Origin: Alphaproteobacteria bacterium
Lineage (GTDB): Bacteria > Pseudomonadota > Alphaproteobacteria > Caulobacterales > Hyphomonadaceae
Reading direction: 5' to 3'
DNA length: 64,000 nucleotides
NCBI GenBank assembly: GCA_018222605.1
Contig: JAAEZZ010000003.1
Span: 186,001-250,000 of the forward strand
Positions 34,114 to 43,340 of this stretch are shown here, in pieces. The notes beneath the pieces were generated by a model. The model did no database searches. It saw nothing but the letters and a program-made list of their open reading frames with translations, and had not been told where the DNA came from. The position numbers and the translations under genes are program-made. Each line of letters opens with the position of its first letter. Within the stretch, counting starts at the first letter, position 1.

Positions 34114-35571
34114 CTATTGGCTAAATAGGCAAGCCGCATGAAACCCTCCCAGCCCCTTTTCACTGGCTTCTGACCCAAAATCGCCCAGCATCACTGTCCG
34201 AACAGCGCCGTTTTGCCTGATGTCCGCGTAGATCTTGATAGTCTTTGAGTGCATCGCATCTTCTAGTGAGAGAAAACTGATCCCCATTCTGGTCAACGCT
34301 TCTACGGATGTTCCAAAAAGTTCGGCCTGACGCCGCGTTCGCTCCAGCAACGCCGGATCCTGAATATATTTATTATCGAGTTTTGATGGGATCATATCTG
34401 CGAATATGATCCGCAGTGTGTTGGTATACCGAGTATTGTCGATGACTTCTAACGCGGCGTGGTGGGTAATGGTGCCGCGCTCCGTTTCTATTCGGACTGG
34501 CACATGATTGTTTCGCATAACCCAAGCGGCATTTGTTCCCGGAGAAGCCGCGTGGGTGATTGTCACGTAAATCGACTGATAGCCCGATAGGTTGTGGCAA
34601 AGCATCTTGCTCTTGAAAAGAAGCCCACGGTCACGGAAGCGTCGATCAACACCAAAGTACTTTCCGCTCACGCCTTCCAATGTCCCCCAACGCTCTCTGT
34701 CAATTAGAGCATTGATATCGTAGGCTTCGCGGTGCAAGTCGGACAGCTCTTGCTGCAATACGGCATATTGTTCGGCAGTTGAAACATTTGTCTCTTTAGG
34801 TGCCGCGTCATTTTGAGAGGCTTGTCGTGCAGCTCGCGCTTCAGCCAACTCTACCGCTTCGTTTCTCGCCTCAGCCGCAAGTTCCTCGGTTCGCGCCGTA
34901 CGCAGGACGTCGCCAGCGCGAGCGGCCTCGAATAGCTGAGCTCGTTCGTCCTTTGCATGAGCTTTTATTTTATATTCGTCGCACTCAAGTTCGCTGTGGC
35001 CCTTCGCTTCCGTTGCCTCGGCAAGGACCAGCATGGCTATCCCGGCTTTTCTCGTGAAGGCGTGTCCGGAGGCGCGCATCGAAGCGAACTGCGAAAACTC
35101 ATCATGCAAGCCCTTTCCTTGTTGAAGGAGAGTGGAGCAAATGCCGAAGACATCATTGGAGACAAAACTGGCAAACAGCAATTGGCCCGCCTGCCCCTCT
35201 TGTTCTGCAACAGACACGAACATGGTTGTGTCGCCATCTTCAAAAACCGATTTGGAGAAATTTCGATTTGCCTGCCAGTCTTCGTGCGGTTCTTTGTATG
35301 TCGCCATTCGGTCAATCGGTACCAGTCCTATATTGAACACGCGAAACTTTTGCTCAAACGAGTTTGGTTCAGCATCCCGGAAGACGGGCCGATATTGGTT
35401 TTCAGAATTGATTTCGTAAATTCCGAGCGGCCCGAATTCATCACTTATCGATACAAGTTCGCTCTTAACCGGGATAAAATAATCCTCGGCCATGTAAATT
35501 CTGTCTTCCGATTGCCAGCAGCCCGCGAGCGCGAACGCAGAAATCAGTAATATCACTCGGCTCATAATCAT
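34114..35571 (-). CDS. Large lipoprotein with coiled coil, unknown function
   Basis: About 485 residues from the ATG at 35571 (a second ATG six bases later is equally possible). The signal peptide ends in LISAFALAGCW, a lipobox. Around residues 220-265 an Ala/Glu-rich coiled coil (EELAAEARNEAVELAEARAA) separates an N-terminal domain from a C-terminal domain with LSGYQSIYVTITHAASPGTN. An upstream GTG-type extension adds 39 residues that do not look like a signal peptide. DNA here is less GC-rich than the metabolic genes. No family recognised. Confidence 0.68.
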   Translation of the reverse strand: MIMSRVILLISAFALAGCWQSEDRIYMAEDYFIPVKSELVSISDEFGPLGIYEINSENQYRPVFRDAEPNSFEQKFRVFNIGLVPIDRMATYKEPHEDWQANRNFSKSVFEDGDTTMFVSVAEQEGQAGQLLFASFVSNDVFGICSTLLQQGKGLHDEFSQFASMRASGHAFTRKAGIAMLVLAEATEAKGHSELECDEYKIKAHAKDERAQLFEAARAGDVLRTARTEELAAEARNEAVELAEARAARQASQNDAAPKETNVSTAEQYAVLQQELSDLHREAYDINALIDRERWGTLEGVSGKYFGVDRRFRDRGLLFKSKMLCHNLSGYQSIYVTITHAASPGTNAAWVMRNNHVPVRIETERGTITHHAALEVIDNTRYTNTLRIIFADMIPSKLDNKYIQDPALLERTRRQAELFGTSVEALTRMGISFLSLEDAMHSKTIKIYADIRQNGAVRTVMLGDFGSEASEKGLGGFHAACLFSQ

Positions 35572-35790
35572 GATCTGATCAATCTTGTCTTTGGTGTTTC
35601 CAAGATATTCTCCCACATCGCCCGAAAGAGGCGGTGAAAAATGCGGCGCTTGAACTCGTAGATCTATCAAACCAATGCCTTGGCCCACATTGATTCTGGC
35701 ATTGCAATTCCAGTAATCGGTGAGCGTATCGTCTTCGGCATTTTGACGCTTAATAGACGTGCGGCCTCATCTTTCTTTCGAAAAAAACTA

Positions 35791-36087
35791 CTATTCTTCC
35801 GATAACTTACTCACAAATATACTTGGAACTGGTTTCTTGCTCTCGCATGCTTCCTCATCGACGCAAGACAATGCCTTTGCGAGCAATCTATAGTCAGGGG
35901 TGAAACATCCCGTCGCAAAATTGTTGAACCATACCTCGTACTGCTCGGCTGGCGAGACCGCTCTAGGCGGCGCAACATCGGAGATTTCCGTCTCGCGCCC
36001 TGCCGGCCGATGAGCGCACGATGAGATGACCATCGGCACCAATAGAAACGCAATAACGGCTTCGTATATGTTCCAACTGGGTATCAT
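35791..36087 (-). CDS. Small lipoprotein of unknown function
   Basis: About 98 residues if it begins at the ATG at 36087; a longer version from 36150 is possible but adds a charged N-terminus. The signal peptide FLLVPMVISSCAH has a Cys in lipobox position. The mature part includes NNFATGCFTPDYRL and ALSCVDEEACESKK, with three further Cys. It sits between two larger lipoprotein genes on the same strand. No family recognised. Confidence 0.5.
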   Translation of the reverse strand: MIPSWNIYEAVIAFLLVPMVISSCAHRPAGRETEISDVAPPRAVSPAEQYEVWFNNFATGCFTPDYRLLAKALSCVDEEACESKKPVPSIFVSKLSEE

Positions 36088-36225
36088 TCCGTTCCATTTC
36101 GTTGCGTCCGCTAAGCCTCTAAGCTTTCTCCAAATTGACCATCTGAACAACTAACCATTCGGGTTACACGCCTGCGTGAGAGCCTCACAGTTCATCCTGC
36201 CTCCCACACCAATCGCTTGAGAAGC

Positions 36226-38535
36226 TCACCGGCGCCCCAGCCGGCGGCTGACATCTCCGTAATAGGTGATCATGCCCTGCTCCAGTTTCCTGACGGCGGG
36301 GCTGTCACAGCCATGCTGTTTCATCGCGCCATCAAGACCGTCGACCAGCCCATTGGTTTTGCGGTCATTCAGCAGCCAATCCATGAAACGGGCGTCCGTC
36401 GTTCGGGGATCAGAGCGCCACAGGGTCTGGAAATAGCCCGCAAGAGAGGCCGGCACCTTGTACTGATCTCGCGTCGTCCAATTGGTAACATGCGAGATCT
36501 CCTGACCAAATTCATCTCGCGTTACCGTCGACTGGCTTTTTGTCACTTCGAACACCGGATCGCTGGCTTTCAGGCATTTCGGCCAGGCATCCTGATAATT
36601 CAGGAGATAAGCGCCAAACACGCCATGAATCGCAGACAGATTGGCCAGTTCCTTGTCCATGGCCGGCCCAGCCGCCGGGTTGAGCATCGACAGACTAGCC
36701 CCGGCGAGCGCGATCATCGGGCGATAGCCGCGCGTATAGTGGGCATCCAGTTCCCGCAAACGCGCAAAATCCTGATTGACCAGCGCATTGAGATAATCCC
36801 CGCCTTCCAGCCCCCGGAACGGGGCCTCATCAGCGAGGCGCTTGTCGAGGGTTGTGGCAATCTTTCGGACCCCCTTCTGGGCCAGATCATCGTTGAAGAA
36901 ATAACGCCGCTCAAACCCGGTCAGCGCGTCAGCTCCTGAGAGACCATCAAGCTCTGCCTGCAACGGCTTTGCCAGGCGCTTCTGTAGCTGCTGGCGGGTA
37001 CCCGTCACATCCGCCCAGCTATCCGTGAGTTTTCCAATCTCCAGAAGGTCGCCGTAGAGCATGTCCATATCCCCGGCGAATGTGACCTGCGTCGCCAGCT
37101 GTTCGAGTGACCGGTCATTCCTGTCAGTGCGCCGGGCTGCGGCCTGTTCGAGGGCATCGGCGAAGTCCTTTGCCATGTCGGTCACGCGGGCCTCGAACCG
37201 CTTGCCGATCCTGCGGCACGTGGCGGGCTTGCTCAGAGGGCACAGATCGGCGGTTCCGGCCTGCACAGCCCAGGCCAGCATGTATTCTGCTTCGCTGACA
37301 TTGTTTGCGTCGCGGGCGTAGACCTCACTCGCGGGCTCAAGATAGGTATCCAGTTTGTCCTGCACCTCAGCCAGAAAATCCTCATCCTGATTTGCGTGAT
37401 TGCGAGCGACTTCGATCAGCAGGTCAAACCGGTCCTTGTAGCGGTCATAGAACGCCAGCATGTCGGCGCGATTTTCTTCTGCCCGCAGGATCGCCTTGCG
37501 CCGTTCAATGTCCGCGTTCAAGTCACTGACATTGTAGCCATACCGACCGATGCCGATCCCGCGCCACATCGTATCCAGCAAGTTAAGCTGTGCGGACGTC
37601 ATCGGAGTATCGCTCTTCAGGACATCTGACCGTGTCTCGACCCACCGGCTGGCCGCTTCGCTTTCGAACCGCCACAGGAGATGATCCTGATGCGGCTGGC
37701 CCAGCCCTATCATATAGGCGAGCTGGTTCGTCTCGTTGCCCCGCACCCGGTCTTCCGGCCGGCAGGCGCCGCGCAACAAGCTGGCATTCTGCTTCAGCCG
37801 CTCCGGGTCGACGGTCTCATAGGGCGCACCAAAGGCTTTCCTGAACGCGTCTGTATAGAAGATATCATACTGTTCCACAGGGTCGCGGCGCGTCTCCTGG
37901 AACGCCAGCGCTTCATCGCGCCAAGCCGCCAGTGCGGCGGGGCAGCTTCCCTTCTCCATATCCGGGCGCCAGCCTTCGAAAGCCGCAGACAGAACCGCAA
38001 TCCTCTCCAGCGTGGCCTTCTTGTCCCGGTCCGTCGCAAATACCGCACGTGCCCGCTGCGCACCGCGTCCATTGATATGGCGTTGTTCAGACGCGACAGC
38101 GACGGAACCGACATCGCTCACCGCAACATCAAAGATCAGTTCGCCACGGCGGTCTCCCGATTGCGTGGTCAGTGACAGAACTCCGACGGGGGGATCATAT
38201 GTCCCTTCGACGGGGATATCCGCATCAGCCGTCGTCAGGCGTGGCACGGCGCCGTTGAGGGATTCAACCCTGAGGACACCCTGCACATCGGCTCCATCGA
38301 CGTCCAGTCTGAGCGTCGCCGGATAGGGTTTGCGCGACTCGAGCACGAAGCCAGACCAGGATGCCGGCAATTCGGTAACCGCCGTCTTCGCATATGGCTC
38401 TGATCGCTCCTCAGCGGAGGAACTATCGCAGGCCGCGAGCACCATCAGCACGCCTGCACATATGACCTGCAGGACAGTCGCGTCCCGTACCTTGCCTTGC
38501 CTCACTTGCCCGACAGTCCCCCGGCAATTGCCCAT
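36226..38535 (-). CDS. Very large lipoprotein of unknown function
   Basis: About 769 residues from the ATG at 38535, preceded by GAGAGGGAC. The signal peptide ends in GVLMVLAACDSS, a lipobox. Residues 60-150 form a beta-rich region (GVLRVESLNG, GVLSLTTQSGD); the rest is long and helical (ERRKAILRAEENRADMLAFY). Near the C-terminus HGCDSPAVRKLEQGM resembles EGCTSPIVRQYGENL in the divergent secreted protein at 38700-40457, so the two share a motif or domain. They are divergently transcribed from a 164-bp region. No known family. Confidence 0.72.
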   Translation of the reverse strand: MGNCRGTVGQVRQGKVRDATVLQVICAGVLMVLAACDSSSAEERSEPYAKTAVTELPASWSGFVLESRKPYPATLRLDVDGADVQGVLRVESLNGAVPRLTTADADIPVEGTYDPPVGVLSLTTQSGDRRGELIFDVAVSDVGSVAVASEQRHINGRGAQRARAVFATDRDKKATLERIAVLSAAFEGWRPDMEKGSCPAALAAWRDEALAFQETRRDPVEQYDIFYTDAFRKAFGAPYETVDPERLKQNASLLRGACRPEDRVRGNETNQLAYMIGLGQPHQDHLLWRFESEAASRWVETRSDVLKSDTPMTSAQLNLLDTMWRGIGIGRYGYNVSDLNADIERRKAILRAEENRADMLAFYDRYKDRFDLLIEVARNHANQDEDFLAEVQDKLDTYLEPASEVYARDANNVSEAEYMLAWAVQAGTADLCPLSKPATCRRIGKRFEARVTDMAKDFADALEQAAARRTDRNDRSLEQLATQVTFAGDMDMLYGDLLEIGKLTDSWADVTGTRQQLQKRLAKPLQAELDGLSGADALTGFERRYFFNDDLAQKGVRKIATTLDKRLADEAPFRGLEGGDYLNALVNQDFARLRELDAHYTRGYRPMIALAGASLSMLNPAAGPAMDKELANLSAIHGVFGAYLLNYQDAWPKCLKASDPVFEVTKSQSTVTRDEFGQEISHVTNWTTRDQYKVPASLAGYFQTLWRSDPRTTDARFMDWLLNDRKTNGLVDGLDGAMKQHGCDSPAVRKLEQGMITYYGDVSRRLGRR

Positions 38536-38699
38536 GACGTCCCTCTCAATGGCCTGTTTGCCATTCAAGCCCATGAGTGAGCCAGAGGAAAGGGACGTCC
38601 CCAATAACCGTTTTGGTGACTTTCCCTCTCTGGTACGCGTCGTATGCTGGCTGCCTTCCCAGATGACGGCTGCCTCGTCGTCACCAGAAAGGATATCAT

Positions 38700-40457
38700 A
38701 TGCCGAGAACCATCATCCTGCTTTTGATCTCGGCAATGCTGTCACTGCACACGGCGTTCGCACAGGGCTTGGAGGATCGCAAGATTCAGGGCGCCCGGCT
38801 TTTATACGAGGACGCAAGCGGAAAGTATTACGGGGCCATCGTCACGCATCGCAATGCCCGGCCGAACCAGGCCAACCTTTACGATCAGGAACTCAAGATC
38901 TTCGTCGAACGCATACCGGATGCAGACGGCGTGTTCTTCAATGCGACGCCGGCAAAAGTAAAGCCCCAAAAGGAGGCCCCCGCTCAGGACGGCCTGAACT
39001 ATAGGGAAGATGAGATCGCCCGTATCGCTGACCACGTCCTTCCCAATGTCGATCACGTTTTTCCGGAATGGCGCGCGCACCCGATGTGGAAACACTCCAG
39101 GGATCGCGTATTCGTCGAATTCTATATTCAGGATCTGCACCTGAAAACGACCCGGGATTTCGACTATTCAGATACCGCCGAAGAATCCGTTTTCTGGATG
39201 TGGCTGAAACGCCAAGGGAGCGTCGGAGAATGGCGTCCGGCCTATGAGGTGGACGGCCTGCTCGGCCACCCCCAGACCGTTGATCGCCTTACTGTGGCAA
39301 GCGTTCTGGAACACCGCAAGCGCGTTGATGACGGCGTGAGTGATGACCGGAAAATGATCCTCGCCATGTTTGACCGCCACAAGACAGCTGCCGCGAAAAT
39401 GCAGACTGACCTGCAGAATGCTTACGCCCGCAGGCTCGTCTCAGATCGGCGTCCTGGAATCGTCTACAAGCCCGGTTCATATTGGAAACAGTACGCAAAC
39501 TTCGACACGCCCCGCAATGTCATCGAAGGGAACTTCCCCTTCATTGAACACCCCGCCGAGTTTGCTGCAGCCTACCTCACCTATGTCGATCAGTACTATC
39601 AGGTCTGCGAATCTTACTTGCCGCCAAACCCGGCAGACCGGGCATCCTACACCGCGACCTGGTTTGAAACACGTTATGGCATGACCTCACAGACCAGTTC
39701 GTATCACGTCGAAATGGCACCGCGGTTTGCGACAGCCTATGAGAAAATGGCGGATATCAAATACAAGAAGGATGCTTCCGCTTTCCTGATGTCGATCGTG
39801 AACTCCATGGCTGAGGTTGAGGGTCGCACCCCCTTCTCTTTCGTTGGCGAAACGCTGACAGAGGTGGCGGGGGATCTCGTTACGGACCGGGAAACAGCCC
39901 GTTTCCTGCGTACGGAAGGCTGCACGTCTCCAATCGTCCGGCAATATGGCGAAAACCTGTGGCGCGGGGCAAACGGGCTATCGCCGGCACAAAGGGCAGG
40001 TCTCTCGTTTCCGGGGGCTAACGCGGCCAGCGCCGACTATGAGCGCGACGACGCCCGCCGATTCATGGATGAGAACATCGCCGCGCGCGCCCGCAATCCC
40101 GGTCCCAAGGAACAGGGATATGTCTATTATGACGAAGAACTCGTCGCCTACCGGACCGGCATGGGCATGGCGAATGATGGTCGGCGCCAGGTTCCCGCCA
40201 TGCGTACGGTTGGCCTCGAACTGGAGAAGCGCGGCTATCCCGTACTCTACTGCAATTACGGCCCAACCGGATTCTACGACAATGGCGAGTACAAGACCCT
40301 GAGTTATGCGTTCTGGTACGAGCAGAAGCCGGCTGAACTGAACCGCCTGCTGGCCGCACGCACCAAAGAGACGGATGTCTACAAGGGAATGAAATACGCC
40401 ATCTCCGCTTGTCCGACCAATAGCCTCGATGCGCTCGCTATCATCAATGGGAAGTAA
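38700..40457 (+). CDS. Large secreted protein of unknown function
   Basis: 585 residues. A signal peptide (residues 1-21) ends in LHTAFAQG. The mature protein is rich in Tyr, Trp and charged residues (RDRVFVEFYIQDLHL, YWKQYANFDTPRN, YHVEMAPRFATAYEKMADIK). FLRTEGCTSPIVRQYGENL near residue 405 shares a GCxSPxVR pattern with the divergent lipoprotein. The C-terminal 90 residues (YPVLYCNYGPTGFYDNGEYK, then AISACPTNSLDAL) contain a Cys pair. No catalytic motif is seen. Confidence 0.72.
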   Translation: MPRTIILLLISAMLSLHTAFAQGLEDRKIQGARLLYEDASGKYYGAIVTHRNARPNQANLYDQELKIFVERIPDADGVFFNATPAKVKPQKEAPAQDGLNYREDEIARIADHVLPNVDHVFPEWRAHPMWKHSRDRVFVEFYIQDLHLKTTRDFDYSDTAEESVFWMWLKRQGSVGEWRPAYEVDGLLGHPQTVDRLTVASVLEHRKRVDDGVSDDRKMILAMFDRHKTAAAKMQTDLQNAYARRLVSDRRPGIVYKPGSYWKQYANFDTPRNVIEGNFPFIEHPAEFAAAYLTYVDQYYQVCESYLPPNPADRASYTATWFETRYGMTSQTSSYHVEMAPRFATAYEKMADIKYKKDASAFLMSIVNSMAEVEGRTPFSFVGETLTEVAGDLVTDRETARFLRTEGCTSPIVRQYGENLWRGANGLSPAQRAGLSFPGANAASADYERDDARRFMDENIAARARNPGPKEQGYVYYDEELVAYRTGMGMANDGRRQVPAMRTVGLELEKRGYPVLYCNYGPTGFYDNGEYKTLSYAFWYEQKPAELNRLLAARTKETDVYKGMKYAISACPTNSLDALAIINGK

Positions 40458-40601
40458 GTCTCGGCCCTGCTCCATTTCACGGGTCGAGGGCAGCCTGTTC
40501 GTCGAAGAAAGCTGCGATTGGCGAACGCGCGATTTCGACCTTGAAGCTATCTAAAAACGTGCGTGCCCAGCGCGCTGAATCTTAAAGGGAATACAGACGT
40601 A

Positions 40602-41696
40602 ATGAAGCTACGAGCCTTATTTGCCATTATCTGCATGCTCACCGGTACGGGAGCAGTCCATGCGCAGGATGCACAGCAATGGAGCACCACTGGAGGCTGG
40701 CAGGTTCGTTATAACGCCTCCCCTGAATTCTGGCGGCTATATCACAATGATAGCGCCTGGAGAGATACGATCAGCGTACTCTGGGCAGATAGGCGGAAAG
40801 ATATTTCTCTGGCGCAGGCTTTTGAAGAAGTAAAAGCAACACGGGCGGAGCTGGATTCGTGTCCCGCATTACTAACAGCCGAGACAAAAGCTGAATATGA
40901 ACCCTTTGCTAAGGCTATGCTTGCTCTGACAAAAATCAAAGACCCCGAAGCCTATGCCGTAATGGATAAGAACATCCCCATCATTGGCTATGAGGCGGCG
41001 GATGATGTGACAAAGCCGCATTGCGTTTTGATCGCACGCGAATTTTCTGGGGGTGCGATGCTGTATGCACTCATCAAAGAAGATACGGACAGTTTAAGCA
41101 CACAGCTCGGGACGATCAGATTGGCTGTGCATGATTTGATGGATGAGATTAACAAGCGTGAAGCTTCTATAACGTCGAGCACGCTGGCCACTCCGACAAC
41201 ATCAGGCAAGGACGTTCCGGTTCAATGTGACGGGCAGCGGGCCTATGAAAACTTTGTTGTTTCCTGGTCTGCCAAAAGCGCAATTGTGTATGTACGCAAT
41301 CCGGCTTTCATTGACTCTGAACAACGTTCTTCGGATCAGTTTCGCCTTGGCGTGAGTGTTGGTGGCAAAATAGATGCGACACGCGGCAGAGAAGAGACTT
41401 ATTACAGCATTATAATTTCTGCAAAAGAAAATGGACAAAACACCATACCGGAAAAACGTACGCTGAGTGTTGATGGAGAAGTGGTCCAGGAGTGGGGTAA
41501 AGGCGGTGGTCAGTGGAAAGCTCTATCCGAAAGCGCCATGAGCGCACTCTATTCAGGTCAGGATGCTGAGCTAGATACGGGCGAGTTGGGACGCATTCGT
41601 TTCGACTTGGATCGGCTTGAGACGCACTTAAAACGCGCCGATATCGCTCAACAAAAAGCTGTCATTCATAAAGCGCTTGGAGAGTGTTCGCAGTGA
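40602..41696 (+). CDS. Secreted protein of unknown function (364 aa)
   Basis: The ATG at 40602 starts a signal peptide (MKLRALFAIICMLTGTG, ending AVHAQD); an in-frame start 39 bases upstream would hide it. The mature N-terminal half is helical with two Cys (LDSCPALL, KPHCVLI); the C-terminal half is beta-like (KSAIVYVRNPAFIDSEQ, YYSIIISAKENG). It follows the 585-residue secreted protein by 144 bases in the same direction. The A+T content is higher than in neighbouring genes. No family recognised. Confidence 0.68.
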   Translation: MKLRALFAIICMLTGTGAVHAQDAQQWSTTGGWQVRYNASPEFWRLYHNDSAWRDTISVLWADRRKDISLAQAFEEVKATRAELDSCPALLTAETKAEYEPFAKAMLALTKIKDPEAYAVMDKNIPIIGYEAADDVTKPHCVLIAREFSGGAMLYALIKEDTDSLSTQLGTIRLAVHDLMDEINKREASITSSTLATPTTSGKDVPVQCDGQRAYENFVVSWSAKSAIVYVRNPAFIDSEQRSSDQFRLGVSVGGKIDATRGREETYYSIIISAKENGQNTIPEKRTLSVDGEVVQEWGKGGGQWKALSESAMSALYSGQDAELDTGELGRIRFDLDRLETHLKRADIAQQKAVIHKALGECSQ

Positions 41697-41727
41697 GTGA
41701 TTGCCTCAAGATTCCCGATGGCGCGCT

Positions 41728-42126
41728 CTAACTCTGGACGTCAGGTTTCGGTTTGTTCTGAGAATTCGTTTGTTTCAGCAAACCGCCAAGCCGTTCCTTT
41801 TGCGTTGTATAGCTGCCCTTTTTGCCCTGTCTTTTGAAGGTCACCCAATTCGGCTCCATCTCCTCGAACAGAGCGGTAATAACGTCCTTGCTATGTGTGC
41901 AAGGCCATTGACTGACGGGAAGCTCCTCCAGCAAGTAAGCGGCCTTCGCCGCCATGAATTTATCAGCGGAGCACAATCCCCAGATTGCAAAATCCTGACG
42001 GTCTCGCACCGACTTCAGCACATCCTCCGCCTTCCATATGATACGATCAAGAATACTGGTGACCGTTTCGGAATATTCTTGCGTCCGAAAAGGTGTCCTT
42101 GACAGTGCTCTGCCCCACTGAGGTGC
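41728..42126 (-). pseudogene. Truncated paralog of the 336-aa unknown protein
   Basis: Minus-strand frame PQWGRALSRTPFRTQEYSE through RQDFAIWGLCSADKFMAAKA to the stop at 41728 matches the C-terminal 125 residues of the protein at 32775-33785. Similarity stops at about 42126; upstream the frame continues without likeness and no start with a ribosome-binding site is seen (a GTG at 42021 exists). The N-terminal two-thirds are missing. The break lies close to the tRNA-like fragment and the start of toxin-antitoxin cassette 2, so truncation may have come with arrival of that DNA. Confidence 0.7.
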
Positions 42127-42188
42127 TCCACCGGTTTTGTTGGTCCGGCGATTGCTGAATTATGGAGCATCATTCTGCGATAGGTTCG

Positions 42189-42213
42189 TCCAGCGAACAG
42201 GATTTGAACCTAC
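42189..42213 (-). other. tRNA 3'-end-like fragment
   Basis: On the minus strand GTAGG-TTCAAAT-CCTGT forms a T-arm (5-bp stem with two G-U pairs, 7-base TTCAAAT loop) followed by TCGCTGG and A in the place of acceptor 3' strand and discriminator. No D-arm, anticodon arm or 5' acceptor strand is found upstream and no CCA follows, so it is not a whole tRNA gene. Such fragments are left as attachment sites when elements integrate at tRNA 3' ends; that role is inferred. Confidence 0.35.
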
Positions 42214-42263
42214 GAACTAATCCATTGATTTTATTGAAGCACGACTAATGACACGCACTCAGT

Positions 42264-42305
42264 AAAAAACAATAAGACCCTGAAATCGTTACGATTTCAG
42301 GGTCT
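42264..42305 (-). terminator. Rho-independent terminator of toxin-antitoxin cassette 2
   Basis: On the minus strand a perfect 14-bp stem (AGACCCTGAAATCG, loop TAA, CGATTTCAGGGTCT) is followed by TATTGTTTTTT. It corresponds in position to the terminator of cassette 1, with different bases but preserved pairing. Confidence 0.85.
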
Positions 42306-42398
42306 CTATGGGTGCGGGAGGGCGCACCCAACAAAAGAGTAAGCTAGTAATTCCTTTTATTTCAGAAGGTTAGAGATTTCCCTGCAAGCAACGATCAT

Positions 42399-43340
42399 TC
42401 AAAGTTCCGGCAGGCGCTCGCTGATGCGCGCCAGAATATCGTCAAAGAGTGCAGGCTCCCTGTAGTAAAGCGCTCGTGACTTCACATAAGCTTCCGCGTA
42501 CGCTTTTCGCGTTGCTGCGTCACTCAATAGAAAGGCTTCGTTCCTGGTGAGGTCCGGTTCATCTGCCTTGCGGAACCTTTTGGCCTTGTGGTCCTTGTAT
42601 GCGTCTGTTCCGATGAACTCTTTCACCGAGGCGTCAGCGAGCAGGCAGTACACGTCATAATAGTGGCGCATGAAATTGACCGGCATATCGCCGTCCGCCT
42701 GCTGCTTGCGGAATTTCGTTGAGATGGTCTGGAGCTTTTCGACAAAAGTATAGCCCGGCTCATAGCAAGGCACATCGACCGCGCGGGTGTCGGTCAAGTC
42801 TGCAATCCCACTCTCGACTGCAAGTTCGTAGGCCCAGGATGAGATCGTACATGGCCGGTTCGGCGCCACCTGGTCGAACCCGACTTCGAGCAGGATGCCT
42901 GCCTTCAGCCCTTCTGGCAGTGGATTCACCGACTCATACTTCAATCGAATGCCTGCGCCGCGATAGTGGCGTGTGTCGTCGAACTCTTCGTCGCGGACCA
43001 CTTCGATAATGCCAGGAATTTTGATGGCTTCGGCCAGACCGTTGAAGAATTCGAGACGCGCCTTTACCTGCGCAGGCTTGTTGTGGTTTGGGCCATACTG
43101 GAGGTCGGTCTCTGGGTGGATCAGGATGTCGATGTCTTCCGAAAAACGGTCGATGAGGCCGTATCCCTTTGACAGCGAAGTTCCGCCTTTCAGCTCAAAC
43201 TTATAGTCAAGCTGCTGCAGTCCCCAGAGGCAGTGCATCAACCAGTAGTCTTTTTCGATGAGGCCCGGATCGATAGTGTTGTTTCGCGCAGCAACAGCGA
43301 TGAGGTCGGCAAAATCAGGCAGTGCGTGCAGGAGGGTCAC
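42399..43340 (-). CDS. abiEii: AbiEii/AbiGii nucleotidyltransferase toxin, copy 2
   Basis: 313 residues, same architecture as copy 1: GGTSLSK, SEDIDILI, VEKLQTISTKF and RHYYDVYCLL all present, so it looks active. Compared with copy 1 it has HALP for HELP, DYKFELK for DYRFELK, PETDLQ for PDADLQ and KIPGII for KISGII; everything after about residue 110 is identical. Start is GTG at 43340 overlapping the antitoxin stop (GTGA). Two near-identical toxins in one genome would allow cross-neutralisation by either antitoxin. Confidence 0.93.
   Translation of the reverse strand: MTLLHALPDFADLIAVAARNNTIDPGLIEKDYWLMHCLWGLQQLDYKFELKGGTSLSKGYGLIDRFSEDIDILIHPETDLQYGPNHNKPAQVKARLEFFNGLAEAIKIPGIIEVVRDEEFDDTRHYRGAGIRLKYESVNPLPEGLKAGILLEVGFDQVAPNRPCTISSWAYELAVESGIADLTDTRAVDVPCYEPGYTFVEKLQTISTKFRKQQADGDMPVNFMRHYYDVYCLLADASVKEFIGTDAYKDHKAKRFRKADEPDLTRNEAFLLSDAATRKAYAEAYVKSRALYYREPALFDDILARISERLPEL

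Noticed and set aside
42189-42213. Intact tRNA gene
   Set aside because: Only a T-arm and acceptor-like end are present; no anticodon arm, D-arm or matching 5' acceptor strand.
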